This document shows, piece after piece, positions 1-7,397 of a DNA stretch of 64,000 nt. Origin of the DNA: Rhodobacteraceae bacterium M385 (GTDB taxonomy: Bacteria; Pseudomonadota; Alphaproteobacteria; Rhodobacterales; Rhodobacteraceae). The position numbers and the translations under genes were made by a program. Positions within the stretch are counted from its first letter, which is position 1; every line of letters begins with the position of its first letter. Location: contig CP081102.1 in assembly GCA_025141835.1 (NCBI GenBank), forward strand, positions 124,001 through 188,000. The letters are read 5' to 3'. The notes beneath the pieces were generated by a model. It was not told the origin of the DNA, searched no databases, and saw only the letters and a program-made list of their open reading frames with translations.

Positions 1-1008
1 CGGGATCAACTGATGCGCCCGCTCGATCGGCAAAAGCACCATCATGCGGCCTGGGTCGCGGATCACGCCAGCGGCTTCTCCGGCCTCATCGCCATATCCA
101 AAAAAGATATCCGCACGCTGCGCGCCTTGGATGGCGCCACCGGTATCTTGGGCAATCATCAGGCGGTTGATCGGGTCGTTGCCCTCTTTCTCGATCCAGA
201 CAGGGGCGCCGAGAGGGGTGAAATCCGGGTCCACCGCGATAGAGCGATGGGGCGTAATGTTGCGGTTCATCGCCCCAAGGGGGCCGAGGTTCGGGTCGGT
301 GATGTCGACCTCTCGGAAGAAAACGTAGCTGGGGTTATGGTGCAACAGATCGCGCCCCTGTGACGGGTTGCGCCGTACCCATGATTGGATCACCTGTGCG
401 CTGACCTGATGGGGCTGGTACACGCCGCGCCGCACGAGTTCCCGTCCGATGGAGCGGTATTCATGGCCATTGCGTCCGCCGTAACCCACCCGAATGGCTC
501 CGCCGCCCGCAAGGCTTATCCTGCCAGAGCCTTGGATTTGCAGAAAGAACAGCTCCACCGGGTCATCCACCCAGGCGATCTCCAGCCCTCGGCCTTCCAA
601 CACGCGGGTATCCTCGATCTGCTCACGCGATAGCCATTGGCCCGTGACCTCGGGCGGCATCCGGTAGACCGGGAAGCGGTAACGGCTGGTGCGGGTACGT
701 GAACCGCTGAGTTCCGGCTCGTAATAACCCGTGAATAGCGCCGGGCTTTCGCCACCAATCAAAACGGGGCGAAAGAACAGCTCGAAGAAGGTGCGGGCAT
801 CAGGGGCGGTTTCCGCCACATTGCACAGCGCCGCCCAATCCGAGCCCTCAAGATCCATACAGGTGTTTCGGAAAACCGAAAGGGCCGCGGCGTGATCGTC
901 CGTGGCCCATCCATTCAGGTCGTCAAAATCAAGAAGCTGCACAGGCTCATCCGCCACGGCGATGCTCGCCATCATCAGAAAGGCAATGACACTTGCGAGC
1001 CGTCTCAT
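1..1008 (-). CDS. mltA: Membrane-bound lytic murein transglycosylase A (MltA), 3' end beyond window
   Basis: I translated the minus strand from the ATG at 1008-1006; the frame stays open for 336 codons to the window edge, so the stop lies outside. The first about 19 residues (MRRLASVIAFLMMASIAVA) are a signal peptide. The middle matches the MltA barrel (FTGYYEPELSGS, then FFLQIQGSGRI). The C-terminal part carries the 3D-type segment DTGGAIQGAQRADIFFGYG with the catalytic-aspartate pattern of the family. MltA cleaves glycan strands of peptidoglycan to anhydromuropeptides in the periplasm. No lipobox cysteine is obvious, so it may be soluble or anchored otherwise. It starts 3 nt after the Tim44-like stop, so the two are probably co-transcribed. 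The family length of 340-380 aa means almost the whole protein is present. Confidence 0.9.
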   Translation of the reverse strand, partial: MRRLASVIAFLMMASIAVADEPVQLLDFDDLNGWATDDHAAALSVFRNTCMDLEGSDWAALCNVAETAPDARTFFELFFRPVLIGGESPALFTGYYEPELSGSRTRTSRYRFPVYRMPPEVTGQWLSREQIEDTRVLEGRGLEIAWVDDPVELFFLQIQGSGRISLAGGGAIRVGYGGRNGHEYRSIGRELVRRGVYQPHQVSAQVIQSWVRRNPSQGRDLLHHNPSYVFFREVDITDPNLGPLGAMNRNITPHRSIAVDPDFTPLGAPVWIEKEGNDPINRLMIAQDTGGAIQGAQRADIFFGYGDEAGEAAGVIRDPGRMMVLLPIERAHQLIP

Positions 1009-1011
1009 CGG

Positions 1012-1662
1012 TCATCCGTCGGTGGCCACCAAGGCCCAGTTCGGATCATCAGACCCCATAGAGCGGGCGAATGTCCACACATCGCGCTGGCGCTTGATCG
1101 CCGTGCTGTCGCCTTCGATGATCTCACCCTCGGCGTTGCGCACAACGCTTGTCAGCTCACTCACGAAACGCACGGTGATTTCGCCAACACTGGTAGCCCG
1201 GTCAAAGGTGGCACCTTGCAGGGTGATTTCGCGCACGCCGATGAACTCTGCCTCGATCTTCAGGCCTTGTTCGTTGCGCTGGTTGATGACTTGTTCAAAC
1301 GTTTCCAGCACATCGGGGGCAAGGAACGGGCGCAGCCCTTCCACGTCGCCGCTTTCAAAGGCCATCAAGATCATCTCATAGGCCTGCCGTGCGCCGCCGA
1401 GGAATTCACCTACGCGGAAGCCGGGCTCTGCCATCTTCATCGCCGCCAGTGCCTTGGCGCTATCGGTGCCATCTTCGACGTGATCGGTAATGTCTTCGTC
1501 GGGGCCACCTTCGATGACCTCAAACTCTCGCCGGACACGGGTGCCAGCGGGGGCGGGCGGTTTTTCAAACCCATCCCGAGAGCCCAACACAGAACGTAGG
1601 CGCAAAATCAGAAAAACTGCGATGCCAGCCAGCACCAACAAGGACAAAAGGGAGGAGTTCAT
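1012..1662 (-). CDS. Tim44-like domain protein (TimA type)
   Basis: 216 aa, starting MNSSLLSLLVLAG at the ATG 1662-1660, which has GAGGTG four bases upstream on the minus strand. Residues 5-22 form one membrane helix, followed by a charged, probably disordered linker and a Tim44/MBA1-type domain from about residue 75 (RQAYEMILMAFESGD, LAPDVLETFEQVI). In alphaproteobacteria such proteins are inner-membrane relatives of the mitochondrial import subunit Tim44; the bacterial role is poorly defined. It is divergent from fxsA-secB, and the secB-fxsA-Tim44-mltA neighbourhood is a conserved alphaproteobacterial arrangement that hints at a link with protein export or the envelope. A longer in-frame extension upstream lacks family similarity and was not used. 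Confidence 0.85.
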   Translation of the reverse strand: MNSSLLSLLVLAGIAVFLILRLRSVLGSRDGFEKPPAPAGTRVRREFEVIEGGPDEDITDHVEDGTDSAKALAAMKMAEPGFRVGEFLGGARQAYEMILMAFESGDVEGLRPFLAPDVLETFEQVINQRNEQGLKIEAEFIGVREITLQGATFDRATSVGEITVRFVSELTSVVRNAEGEIIEGDSTAIKRQRDVWTFARSMGSDDPNWALVATDG

Positions 1663-1816
1663 GTCACCTCGATTGGGTGTGTGGGTTAAAATATTGATCT
1701 TCAGCCACATATGTAGGGCAGGGGTGGGATCAAGTCCATTGCGCCGAGGTGCATGGGTGCGGTTTACACGGTTTGCGGTGAAAGGGCCGCGTGAAGGCTG
1801 AAAAGGCGTTAAGATA

Positions 1817-2281
1817 ATGTGGCTGTTTTTTGTATTCATCGCGGTTCCGCTGATCGAGATTGGTCTGTTCATCCAAGTCGGTGGCTGGCTTGGCCTTTGG
1901 CCGACCCTGGCAATTGTGCTGCTGACGGCCATCGCCGGGACGGCATTGGTTAAGAGCCAGGGGGCGCAGGCCCTTGCGCAGTTGCAGAACAGCTTCAACG
2001 ACCTCCGCGACCCGACCGAGCCTTTGGCACATGGCGCGATGATCCTGTTTTCCGGCGCGCTCTTGCTGACGCCGGGTTTCTTCACCGACGCCCTTGGTTT
2101 CGCACTTCTGGTGCCCGCGTTCCGTCGCTTCGTGCTGAAACGGATCAAGGAACGGGTGAATGTGCAAACTGTGCATACGGATCGGGGCTGGCAACCACAG
2201 GATGAAACGATCATCGAAGGCACCTTTACTGCTGATGATCCCGAGCACCCCTCTGGCCCCTCGGGCTGGCGCAGGGATTGA
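1817..2281 (+). CDS. fxsA: FxsA family membrane protein
   Basis: 154 aa. The N-terminal half is strongly hydrophobic: two helices in the first about 45 residues (MWLFFVFIAVPLIEIGLF, WPTLAIVLLTAIAGTAL), a short cytoplasmic segment (KSQGAQALAQLQ), then a further hydrophobic segment (GAMILFSGALLLTPGFFTDALG). This order and the LTPGFFTD motif are those of FxsA, an inner-membrane protein named from the suppression of F exclusion of phage T7. Its normal biochemical role is not known. The C-terminal tail is hydrophilic. It lies 55 bp before secB on the same strand and may share its transcript. Confidence 0.9.
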   Translation: MWLFFVFIAVPLIEIGLFIQVGGWLGLWPTLAIVLLTAIAGTALVKSQGAQALAQLQNSFNDLRDPTEPLAHGAMILFSGALLLTPGFFTDALGFALLVPAFRRFVLKRIKERVNVQTVHTDRGWQPQDETIIEGTFTADDPEHPSGPSGWRRD

Positions 2282-2336
2282 GGCCGGGCGACGGGCCTGC
2301 TAAAGCACCTCCGACCTCGAATTAAGGAGAGACCCT

Positions 2337-2852
2337 ATGTCCGACGCCTCTGCTAACGGCGACGCAACCGCAGGCGCAGCAGCTGAGCCTGCCGCGCAAC
2401 TTCCCAAGATGCAAATCCTGGGCCAATTCATCCGCGATCTGTCGTTTGAAAATGCAGCTGTGCAAAACGGCGTTGTAGCCCAAGGCCAGCCTGACATTCA
2501 GGTGCAGGTGGCGCTGGACGCCCGCAAGCGGACGACGGAAAACCAGTACGACGTCATCATGAAGCTGAAGGTCGAGAGCAAGACCAAGGAAGATGAGCCC
2601 AAGGCGATTTTCCTGATCGAGCTTGAGTATGGCGGCGTTTTCCTGATTGAAAACATTGCCGAGCAGCAATTGCACCCGTTCCTGATGATCGAATGCCCTC
2701 GGATGCTGTTCCCCTTCGTGCGCCGCATCATCTCGGACGTGTCGCGTGACGGTGGTTATCCACCACTGAACCTTGATCAGATTGATTTCGTGGCGCTTTA
2801 CCGCCAGCAGCTTGCCGCGCGTCAAGCGCAGCAGCCCCAAGGCACAGCGTAA
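2337..2852 (+). CDS. secB: Protein-export chaperone SecB
   Basis: 171 aa, close to the family's usual 150-170. SecB is a cytoplasmic homotetramer that holds preproteins unfolded and hands them to SecA. The core is recognisable: an N-terminal low-complexity tail rich in Ala and Gly, then QILGQFIRDLSFENAA, the beta-strand region with DVIMKLKVESKT, and the conserved ECPRMLFPFVRRIISDV followed by GGYPPLNLDQIDF near the C-terminus. A clear Shine-Dalgarno (AAGGAGAG) precedes the ATG. It converges on dnaQ with a 13-nt gap. Confidence 0.97.
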   Translation: MSDASANGDATAGAAAEPAAQLPKMQILGQFIRDLSFENAAVQNGVVAQGQPDIQVQVALDARKRTTENQYDVIMKLKVESKTKEDEPKAIFLIELEYGGVFLIENIAEQQLHPFLMIECPRMLFPFVRRIISDVSRDGGYPPLNLDQIDFVALYRQQLAARQAQQPQGTA

Positions 2853-2865
2853 GCTTTAGCTGAGA

Positions 2866-3564
2866 TCAGGAAAGGCGCGACCAGATCGTGTCTTTTCCCA
2901 AAGCTTCGACAAAGGCCGCGTGAGCGGCCTTTTCTTCATCCGTCAGACGTGAAGGCAGGGCGTTTGGGCGTGGTCTCGGACGCCAATTGGCATCCTCCTC
3001 CTGCTTAGCGTTGTTGGATTTGGTCTGCGACAGGGCAAAATCCGGCTGTTTGCCGCCTGTCAGTTCCAGATACACATCGGCTAGAATCTCGGAGTCAAGC
3101 AACGCGCCGTGCTTTTCACGGGCGGAGTTATCAATGCCGAACCGACGGCACAGCGCATCCAAAGACGCGGGCGAGCCGGGGAATTTCTTGCGGGCGATTT
3201 TCAGCGTATCAAGAGCTTGGCTATTGGGCAGCGTTGGTTTCCCCGCCCACTCAAGCTCGGCATTCAGGAAACGCATATCGAATTCAGCGTTGTGAATGAC
3301 CATCTGGGAATCGCCCACGAAATCCAGAAAATCCTGCGCGATTGCCGCGAAAACAGGCTTGTCGGCCAGGAAATCTTCGCCAATGCCGTGCACTTCAAAC
3401 GCCTCTTTCGGCATGTCGCGTTCGGGCTGGATATACTGGTGATAGGTTTTTCCGGTCGCGACCTGGTTGAACACCTCCACGGCCCCAATCTCGACAATTC
3501 GGTGACGGGGGTCATCGTAGGGGTTAAGGCCAGTGGTTTCCGTATCGAGGACGATCTCACGCAT
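2866..3564 (-). CDS. dnaQ: DNA polymerase III epsilon subunit (3'-5' proofreading exonuclease)
   Basis: 232 aa from the ATG at 3564-3562; a TTG lies directly in front in frame (3567-3565) but the ATG gives the family's usual N-terminus MREIVLDTETTG. The DEDDh exonuclease motifs are visible: ExoI DTETTGL (residues 7-13), ExoII HNAEFDMRFL, and ExoIII with HGALLDSEILADVYLEL. Epsilon proofreads in the Pol III core. The C-terminal tail of about 50 residues after the nuclease domain should bind the alpha subunit. The gene begins 3 nt after the coaE stop, at the end of the leftward maf-aroE-coaE-dnaQ run. Confidence 0.96.
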   Translation of the reverse strand: MREIVLDTETTGLNPYDDPRHRIVEIGAVEVFNQVATGKTYHQYIQPERDMPKEAFEVHGIGEDFLADKPVFAAIAQDFLDFVGDSQMVIHNAEFDMRFLNAELEWAGKPTLPNSQALDTLKIARKKFPGSPASLDALCRRFGIDNSAREKHGALLDSEILADVYLELTGGKQPDFALSQTKSNNAKQEEDANWRPRPRPNALPSRLTDEEKAAHAAFVEALGKDTIWSRLS

Positions 3565-3567
3565 CAA

Positions 3568-4152
3568 TCATGTGCCTTGGGTCAGTTGCGAAACCAGATG
3601 TGCCACGTCTTCGCGGGTTCCGTCCAGCGTATCCGTGTGGATCACATAGGTCGCTCGGTCCCGCTTTTGCGTATCAGGCATTTGCCGGGACAGAAGGTCG
3701 TTCAGGGTTTCCTCACTCGTGCCACGGGCCAGCACCCGGCGGCGCTGTTCATGCGGGCTGGTGGTGACAACCAACGTGGCATCGCATTGCGCATCTCCCC
3801 CGGTTTCAAACAGAAGCGGGATATCGAACACGATCAGCGGAGCATCGGCATGTTGCGCCCGAAAAGCTGCACGATCGTCTCCTACCAGGGGGTGAACAAT
3901 CGTCTCTATCCGCTGCAATAGGGTCGAATCTTTGGCAATCTCAGCGCGAAGAACGCCACGATCAACGGCACCGTCTACGATGGCATGGGGCAGTAGCGCC
4001 GCGATGGGCTCTACCGCCGCGCCACCCACGCCATAGAGCTTATGAACGGTCGCATCGGCATCCCAGACCGGAACGCCAAGATCACGGAACATCTTGGCGG
4101 TGGTGCTTTTGCCCATCCCGATTGAACCAGTTAAGCCGAGAACAATGCTCAT
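3568..4152 (-). CDS. coaE: Dephospho-CoA kinase
   Basis: 194 aa, typical length. It catalyses the last step of CoA synthesis, ATP-dependent 3'-phosphorylation of dephospho-CoA. The P-loop is GSIGMGKST (residues 9-17). The substrate-lid segment contains DIPLLFETG, and the helical C-terminus has RRRVLARGTSEETLNDLLSRQ as in the family. The start ATG overlaps the aroE stop by four bases (ATGA), showing translational coupling in the maf-aroE-coaE-dnaQ run. Confidence 0.95.
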   Translation of the reverse strand: MSIVLGLTGSIGMGKSTTAKMFRDLGVPVWDADATVHKLYGVGGAAVEPIAALLPHAIVDGAVDRGVLRAEIAKDSTLLQRIETIVHPLVGDDRAAFRAQHADAPLIVFDIPLLFETGGDAQCDATLVVTTSPHEQRRRVLARGTSEETLNDLLSRQMPDTQKRDRATYVIHTDTLDGTREDVAHLVSQLTQGT

Positions 4153-4985
4153 CCCTGCAAAACAGCCTGACGAAGGTCATCATCAACCATTGGCGTGTAG
4201 CTGAACCAGCGCTCAAACCCCGGCACCGCCTGATGGAGGAGCATGCCAAGCCCATCGACGGTTGTGCAGCCTCGGGCGGCGGCCTCTTTCAACAGATCAG
4301 TCTCTAGCGGGGTGTAGACGATATCGTTCACTACCGTGGCCGGGGAGAGACGTGACAGATCGAGGGTCAGCGGCGCTTGGCCTGACATTCCCAGTGACGT
4401 TGTATTCACGATCAAGGCGGCATCGCCGATGAGGTCGGGGATGCTTGTCCAATCCTGAGGGGACACGCGGGCCCCGAACTGATCTTTCAACGCGTCCGCC
4501 CGGGCGCGGGTACGGTTGGCTACATGGACGACAGGTGCGCCGTCCGAGACCAGCGCCGACACAATGGCCTTCGCCGCACCACCTGAGCCCAATACCAGCG
4601 CCGGCCCGTTAGCAGCGGACCAATTCGGCAAGGTCTGGCGGATGTTCGAAAGGAACCCCATGCCATCTGTATTGTCGGCCTGAATTTGCCCGTTTGCCGT
4701 GAAGGTCAGCGTGTTTGCTGCCCCGATCAGGGCAGCGCGGTCCGTCACGCTATCTGCGAGAGAAAGCACCAACTCTTTATGGGGCAGGGTGACATTTACA
4801 CCGACAAACCCCATCCGGGGCAGGGTCCGCAGGACGTCTGGTAGATCGACATGGTTCACATGCAAGGGAATGTAGTGCCCGCGCAGATCATAGCGCTTCA
4901 GCCAGTGGCCGTGCAGGCGCGGCGACAGGGAGTGAGCGATTGGGTCACCGATCACGCCGGCGAGGGGGATCATTTCTTTTGTCAT
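4149..4985 (-). CDS. aroE: Shikimate dehydrogenase (NADP+)
   Basis: 278 aa from the ATG at 4985-4983, which overlaps the maf stop as ATGA; a longer in-frame extension to 5057 is not family-like and overlaps maf, so it was rejected. AroE reduces 3-dehydroshikimate to shikimate in aromatic amino-acid synthesis. Shikimate-binding SLSP is at residues 19-22, the catalytic Lys-Asp pair at K70 (NVTLPHKE) and D107 (NTDG), and the NADP loop GSGGAAKA at 133-140 with basic NRTRAR after it. Coupled by overlaps to maf and coaE. Confidence 0.96.
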   Translation of the reverse strand: MTKEMIPLAGVIGDPIAHSLSPRLHGHWLKRYDLRGHYIPLHVNHVDLPDVLRTLPRMGFVGVNVTLPHKELVLSLADSVTDRAALIGAANTLTFTANGQIQADNTDGMGFLSNIRQTLPNWSAANGPALVLGSGGAAKAIVSALVSDGAPVVHVANRTRARADALKDQFGARVSPQDWTSIPDLIGDAALIVNTTSLGMSGQAPLTLDLSRLSPATVVNDIVYTPLETDLLKEAAARGCTTVDGLGMLLHQAVPGFERWFSYTPMVDDDLRQAVLQG

Positions 4986-5578
4986 GACGTAAGCATCCCA
5001 CGCGTCCGAAGGTAAGAAATCAACTGTAGCAGGGGGAGGCCGAGGACGGAAAACCAATCTCCGTCAATTCGCGAAAAGAGTTGGCCGCCCAAAGCCTCGG
5101 CCTGATAGGCGCCGACGCAGCCCGAAACCTCGGGCCAGGCTTTGTCGAGGTATCGGTCAATATCGGCGTCAGAAAGGTCGTGCATGGACAGGCGCGCAGA
5201 GCCTACAGTGCGCCAGATAGGTTTGGCCCCTTCATAGATGACAGCGGCTGAATATAGGTGATGGGTTTGTCCAGAGAGGGTGCGAAGATGTTCAGCTGCC
5301 TCAGCCTTATCCGCGGGTTTGGAATAAATTTTCCCTTTTAGTGCAAGGATTTGGTCTGATCCTAATACTATGTCGTCTGGCTTCTTCTCTGCCCCCTTCC
5401 GGGCTTTGAACTCCGCCAAGGCATCAGCAATATCACGGGGGGAGGCATCTTCTGCCTCAAGGGATTGGCGAATGGCGTCTTCGTCGATGCGTACCGGCAC
5501 TGATTCGAAGGAAATGCCCGCATTCTGGAGCATGGACTGCCGGGAACTGGAGGCGGAGGCGAGAATAAGGCGCGACAT
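4982..5578 (-). CDS. maf: Maf family nucleotide pyrophosphatase
   Basis: 198 aa. The N-terminus LILASASSSRQ (residues 4-14) is the Maf signature with the serine-arginine that contacts the phosphates; the catalytic region VLGSDQIL and the later SGQTHHLYSA and VSGCVGAYQAE segments also match. Maf proteins hydrolyse canonical or modified NTPs to NMPs, and some members arrest septation. The start is fixed by the family N-terminus. No Shine-Dalgarno is visible; instead a perfect DnaA-box sequence sits only two bases upstream of the ATG (5581-5589). First gene of the leftward operon that leaves the putative origin. Confidence 0.93.
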   Translation of the reverse strand: MSRLILASASSSRQSMLQNAGISFESVPVRIDEDAIRQSLEAEDASPRDIADALAEFKARKGAEKKPDDIVLGSDQILALKGKIYSKPADKAEAAEHLRTLSGQTHHLYSAAVIYEGAKPIWRTVGSARLSMHDLSDADIDRYLDKAWPEVSGCVGAYQAEALGGQLFSRIDGDWFSVLGLPLLQLISYLRTRGMLTS

Positions 5579-6016
5579 GTTGTGGATAATTCTTTGGAAT
5601 TCTTTGGGATCAAGATGGGAGGGTGTGTTCGTAAGCGAGCGGGTTTTTCAGACTGCCCCCAAACTGCCCGAGTTCTGAAGAAAAGGCCAAAGGGTTTTAC
5701 CCGGGGAGTATCTGTTCTTGGATAATTCTGACGTGAGCGGCTTATTCACATCTATCCACAGGAATTTCCACCCTTTTTATTTTGAGGAAAACTCGTAACA
5801 TACTAATCTATAACGATTAAACCTGTATACGGGTTATTCACACCCAACTTGTCCAAGATCAGTTCAGGACAGCTATCTTTGTGGATAACCTGCGCAGAAG
5901 TGAGTTCTTCGAGATGCTAACGGTCCTACTACCAACTACAAGAAAACTTCATTTTCTTTCTTTATTATAGTTAGGAGGCCGAAAGAGGCTGAGTTGACAG
6001 AGCTGAGAGATGGACC
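5579..6016. other. oriC: Putative chromosomal replication origin (oriC) with DnaA boxes
   Basis: This gene-free gap between divergent maf and rho is much more AT-rich than its surroundings. Consensus DnaA boxes (TTATNCACA) seen: 5581-5589 (minus), 5742-5750 (plus), 5834-5842 (plus) and 5880-5888 (minus). A one-mismatch box CTATCCACA lies at 5752-5760, and a weaker TTATCCAAG-like site at 5717-5725 on the minus strand. Tandem 10-bp repeats AATTCTTTGG lie at 5588-5607. AT-rich tracts at 5765-5825 and 5941-5971 could be unwinding elements. I saw no GANTC (CcrM) site in it. The nearby parS sites and parAB, and the Caulobacter-like order on the maf side, support origin proximity. The function is inferred; no experiment or skew plot was available. 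Confidence 0.75.
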
Positions 6017-6022
6017 TATCTC
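5994..6022 (+). promoter_or_regulatory. Candidate sigma-70 promoter for rho
   Basis: A perfect -35 hexamer TTGACA (5994-5999) is followed after 17 bp by TATCTC (6017-6022), a moderate -10. This would give a rho leader of about 85-90 nt holding two small hairpins, CCCC/GGGG around 6033-6044 and GGCG/CGCC at 6079-6090. Leader-mediated autoregulation of rho is known in other bacteria; here it is only a possibility. Confidence 0.45.
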
Positions 6023-6116
6023 CAATCTCGTACCCCGTCCGGGGCTACGGCATCTTACATAGAAGACACGAGTGCTTAGGCGTTAGCGCCAAGGCACATG
6101 CACGTTGGAAATTTCC

Positions 6117-7388
6117 ATGACAGTTGAAACGCTTCGTCTTGCTGACCTGAAAGCGAAAGCCGCTAAAGATCTTTTGCCCATGGCAGAAGAGCTTGAGATC
6201 GAGAACGCCTCTACCATGCGGAAGGGGGATATGATGTTTGAGATCCTCCGCGAACGCGCGGAAGAAGGTTGGGAGATTTCCGGCGACGGTGTGTTGGAAG
6301 TTTTGCAGGACGGTTTTGGTTTCTTGCGGAGCCCCGAGGCGAACTACCTGGCTGGTCCTGATGATATCTATGTGTCACCGGACATGATCCGCCAGCACTC
6401 GTTGCGTACCGGTGATACCGTTGAAGGTGTTATGTCTGCGCCGAAAGAGAACGAGCGCTATTTCTGCTTGGTCAACGTTACACAGATCAACTTTGAAGAG
6501 CCTGAGAAGGCGAAGCACAAGGTTGCGTTTGATAACCTGACGCCGCTTTATCCGGACGAGCGGATGAATATGGAGATCGAAGACCCGACGATCAAAGATC
6601 GCTCTGCGCGGATCATTGATTTGGTGTCTCCGATCGGTAAGGGCCAGCGGAGCTTGATCGTGGCCCCGCCGCGGACCGGTAAGACGGTTTTGTTGCAGAA
6701 TATCGCCCATTCGATCGAGACCAATCACCCCGAATGCTATTTGATCGTCTTGCTGATCGACGAGCGGCCGGAAGAGGTGACGGACATGCAACGTTCGGTG
6801 AAGGGGGAGGTGATTTCCTCGACCTTTGATGAGCCTGCGACGCGCCACGTTGCCGTGTCTGAGATGGTGATTGAGAAGGCAAAGCGCTTGGTAGAGCACA
6901 AGCGGGACGTTGTGATCTTGCTCGATTCGATCACGCGACTGGGTCGCGCGTTCAACACGGTTGTGCCGTCTTCCGGTAAGGTTCTGACAGGTGGTGTGGA
7001 TGCCAACGCTCTGCAACGGCCAAAGCGTTTCTTCGGTGCGGCGCGGAATATTGAAGAGGGTGGGTCGTTGACGATCATCGCGACCGCACTGATCGATACT
7101 GGCAGCCGGATGGATGAGGTTATCTTCGAGGAATTCAAAGGCACCGGTAACAGCGAAATCGTTCTGGATCGCAAGATTGCAGACAAGCGCGTGTATCCGG
7201 CGATGGATATCCTTAAATCCGGGACGCGGAAGGAAGACCTGTTGGTCGATAAGGGTGACTTGCAGAAGACCTTTGTTCTGCGGCGTATTTTGAACCCAAT
7301 GGGGACGACGGATGCGATTGAGTTCCTGATTTCCAAGTTGAAACAGACGAAGACCAACTCAGAGTTCTTTGACTCGATGAACACCTAA
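6117..7388 (+). CDS. rho: Transcription termination factor Rho
   Basis: 423 aa from the ATG at 6117 (MTVETLRLADLKAK); an in-frame TTG four codons earlier is possible but unneeded. Rho is a hexameric RNA-dependent ATPase/helicase that terminates transcription. The N-terminal helical bundle is followed by the cold-shock RNA-binding fold with DGFGFLRSPEANYL (about 67-80). Then come the ATPase with Walker A APPRTGKT near residue 185, Walker B VVILLDSITRLGRA, the Q-loop region, and the R-loop GKGQRSLIV. No insertion domain is present. It ends 9 nt before mnmE and starts the rightward origin-proximal operon. Confidence 0.97.
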   Translation: MTVETLRLADLKAKAAKDLLPMAEELEIENASTMRKGDMMFEILRERAEEGWEISGDGVLEVLQDGFGFLRSPEANYLAGPDDIYVSPDMIRQHSLRTGDTVEGVMSAPKENERYFCLVNVTQINFEEPEKAKHKVAFDNLTPLYPDERMNMEIEDPTIKDRSARIIDLVSPIGKGQRSLIVAPPRTGKTVLLQNIAHSIETNHPECYLIVLLIDERPEEVTDMQRSVKGEVISSTFDEPATRHVAVSEMVIEKAKRLVEHKRDVVILLDSITRLGRAFNTVVPSSGKVLTGGVDANALQRPKRFFGAARNIEEGGSLTIIATALIDTGSRMDEVIFEEFKGTGNSEIVLDRKIADKRVYPAMDILKSGTRKEDLLVDKGDLQKTFVLRRILNPMGTTDAIEFLISKLKQTKTNSEFFDSMNT

Positions 7389-7397
7389 GGAACCGGC

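Noticed and set aside
6070..6078. GAGTGCTTA, similar to one CIRCE half-site, in the rho leader
   Set aside because: The matching TTAGCACTC half nine bases upstream is missing, so it is probably chance.
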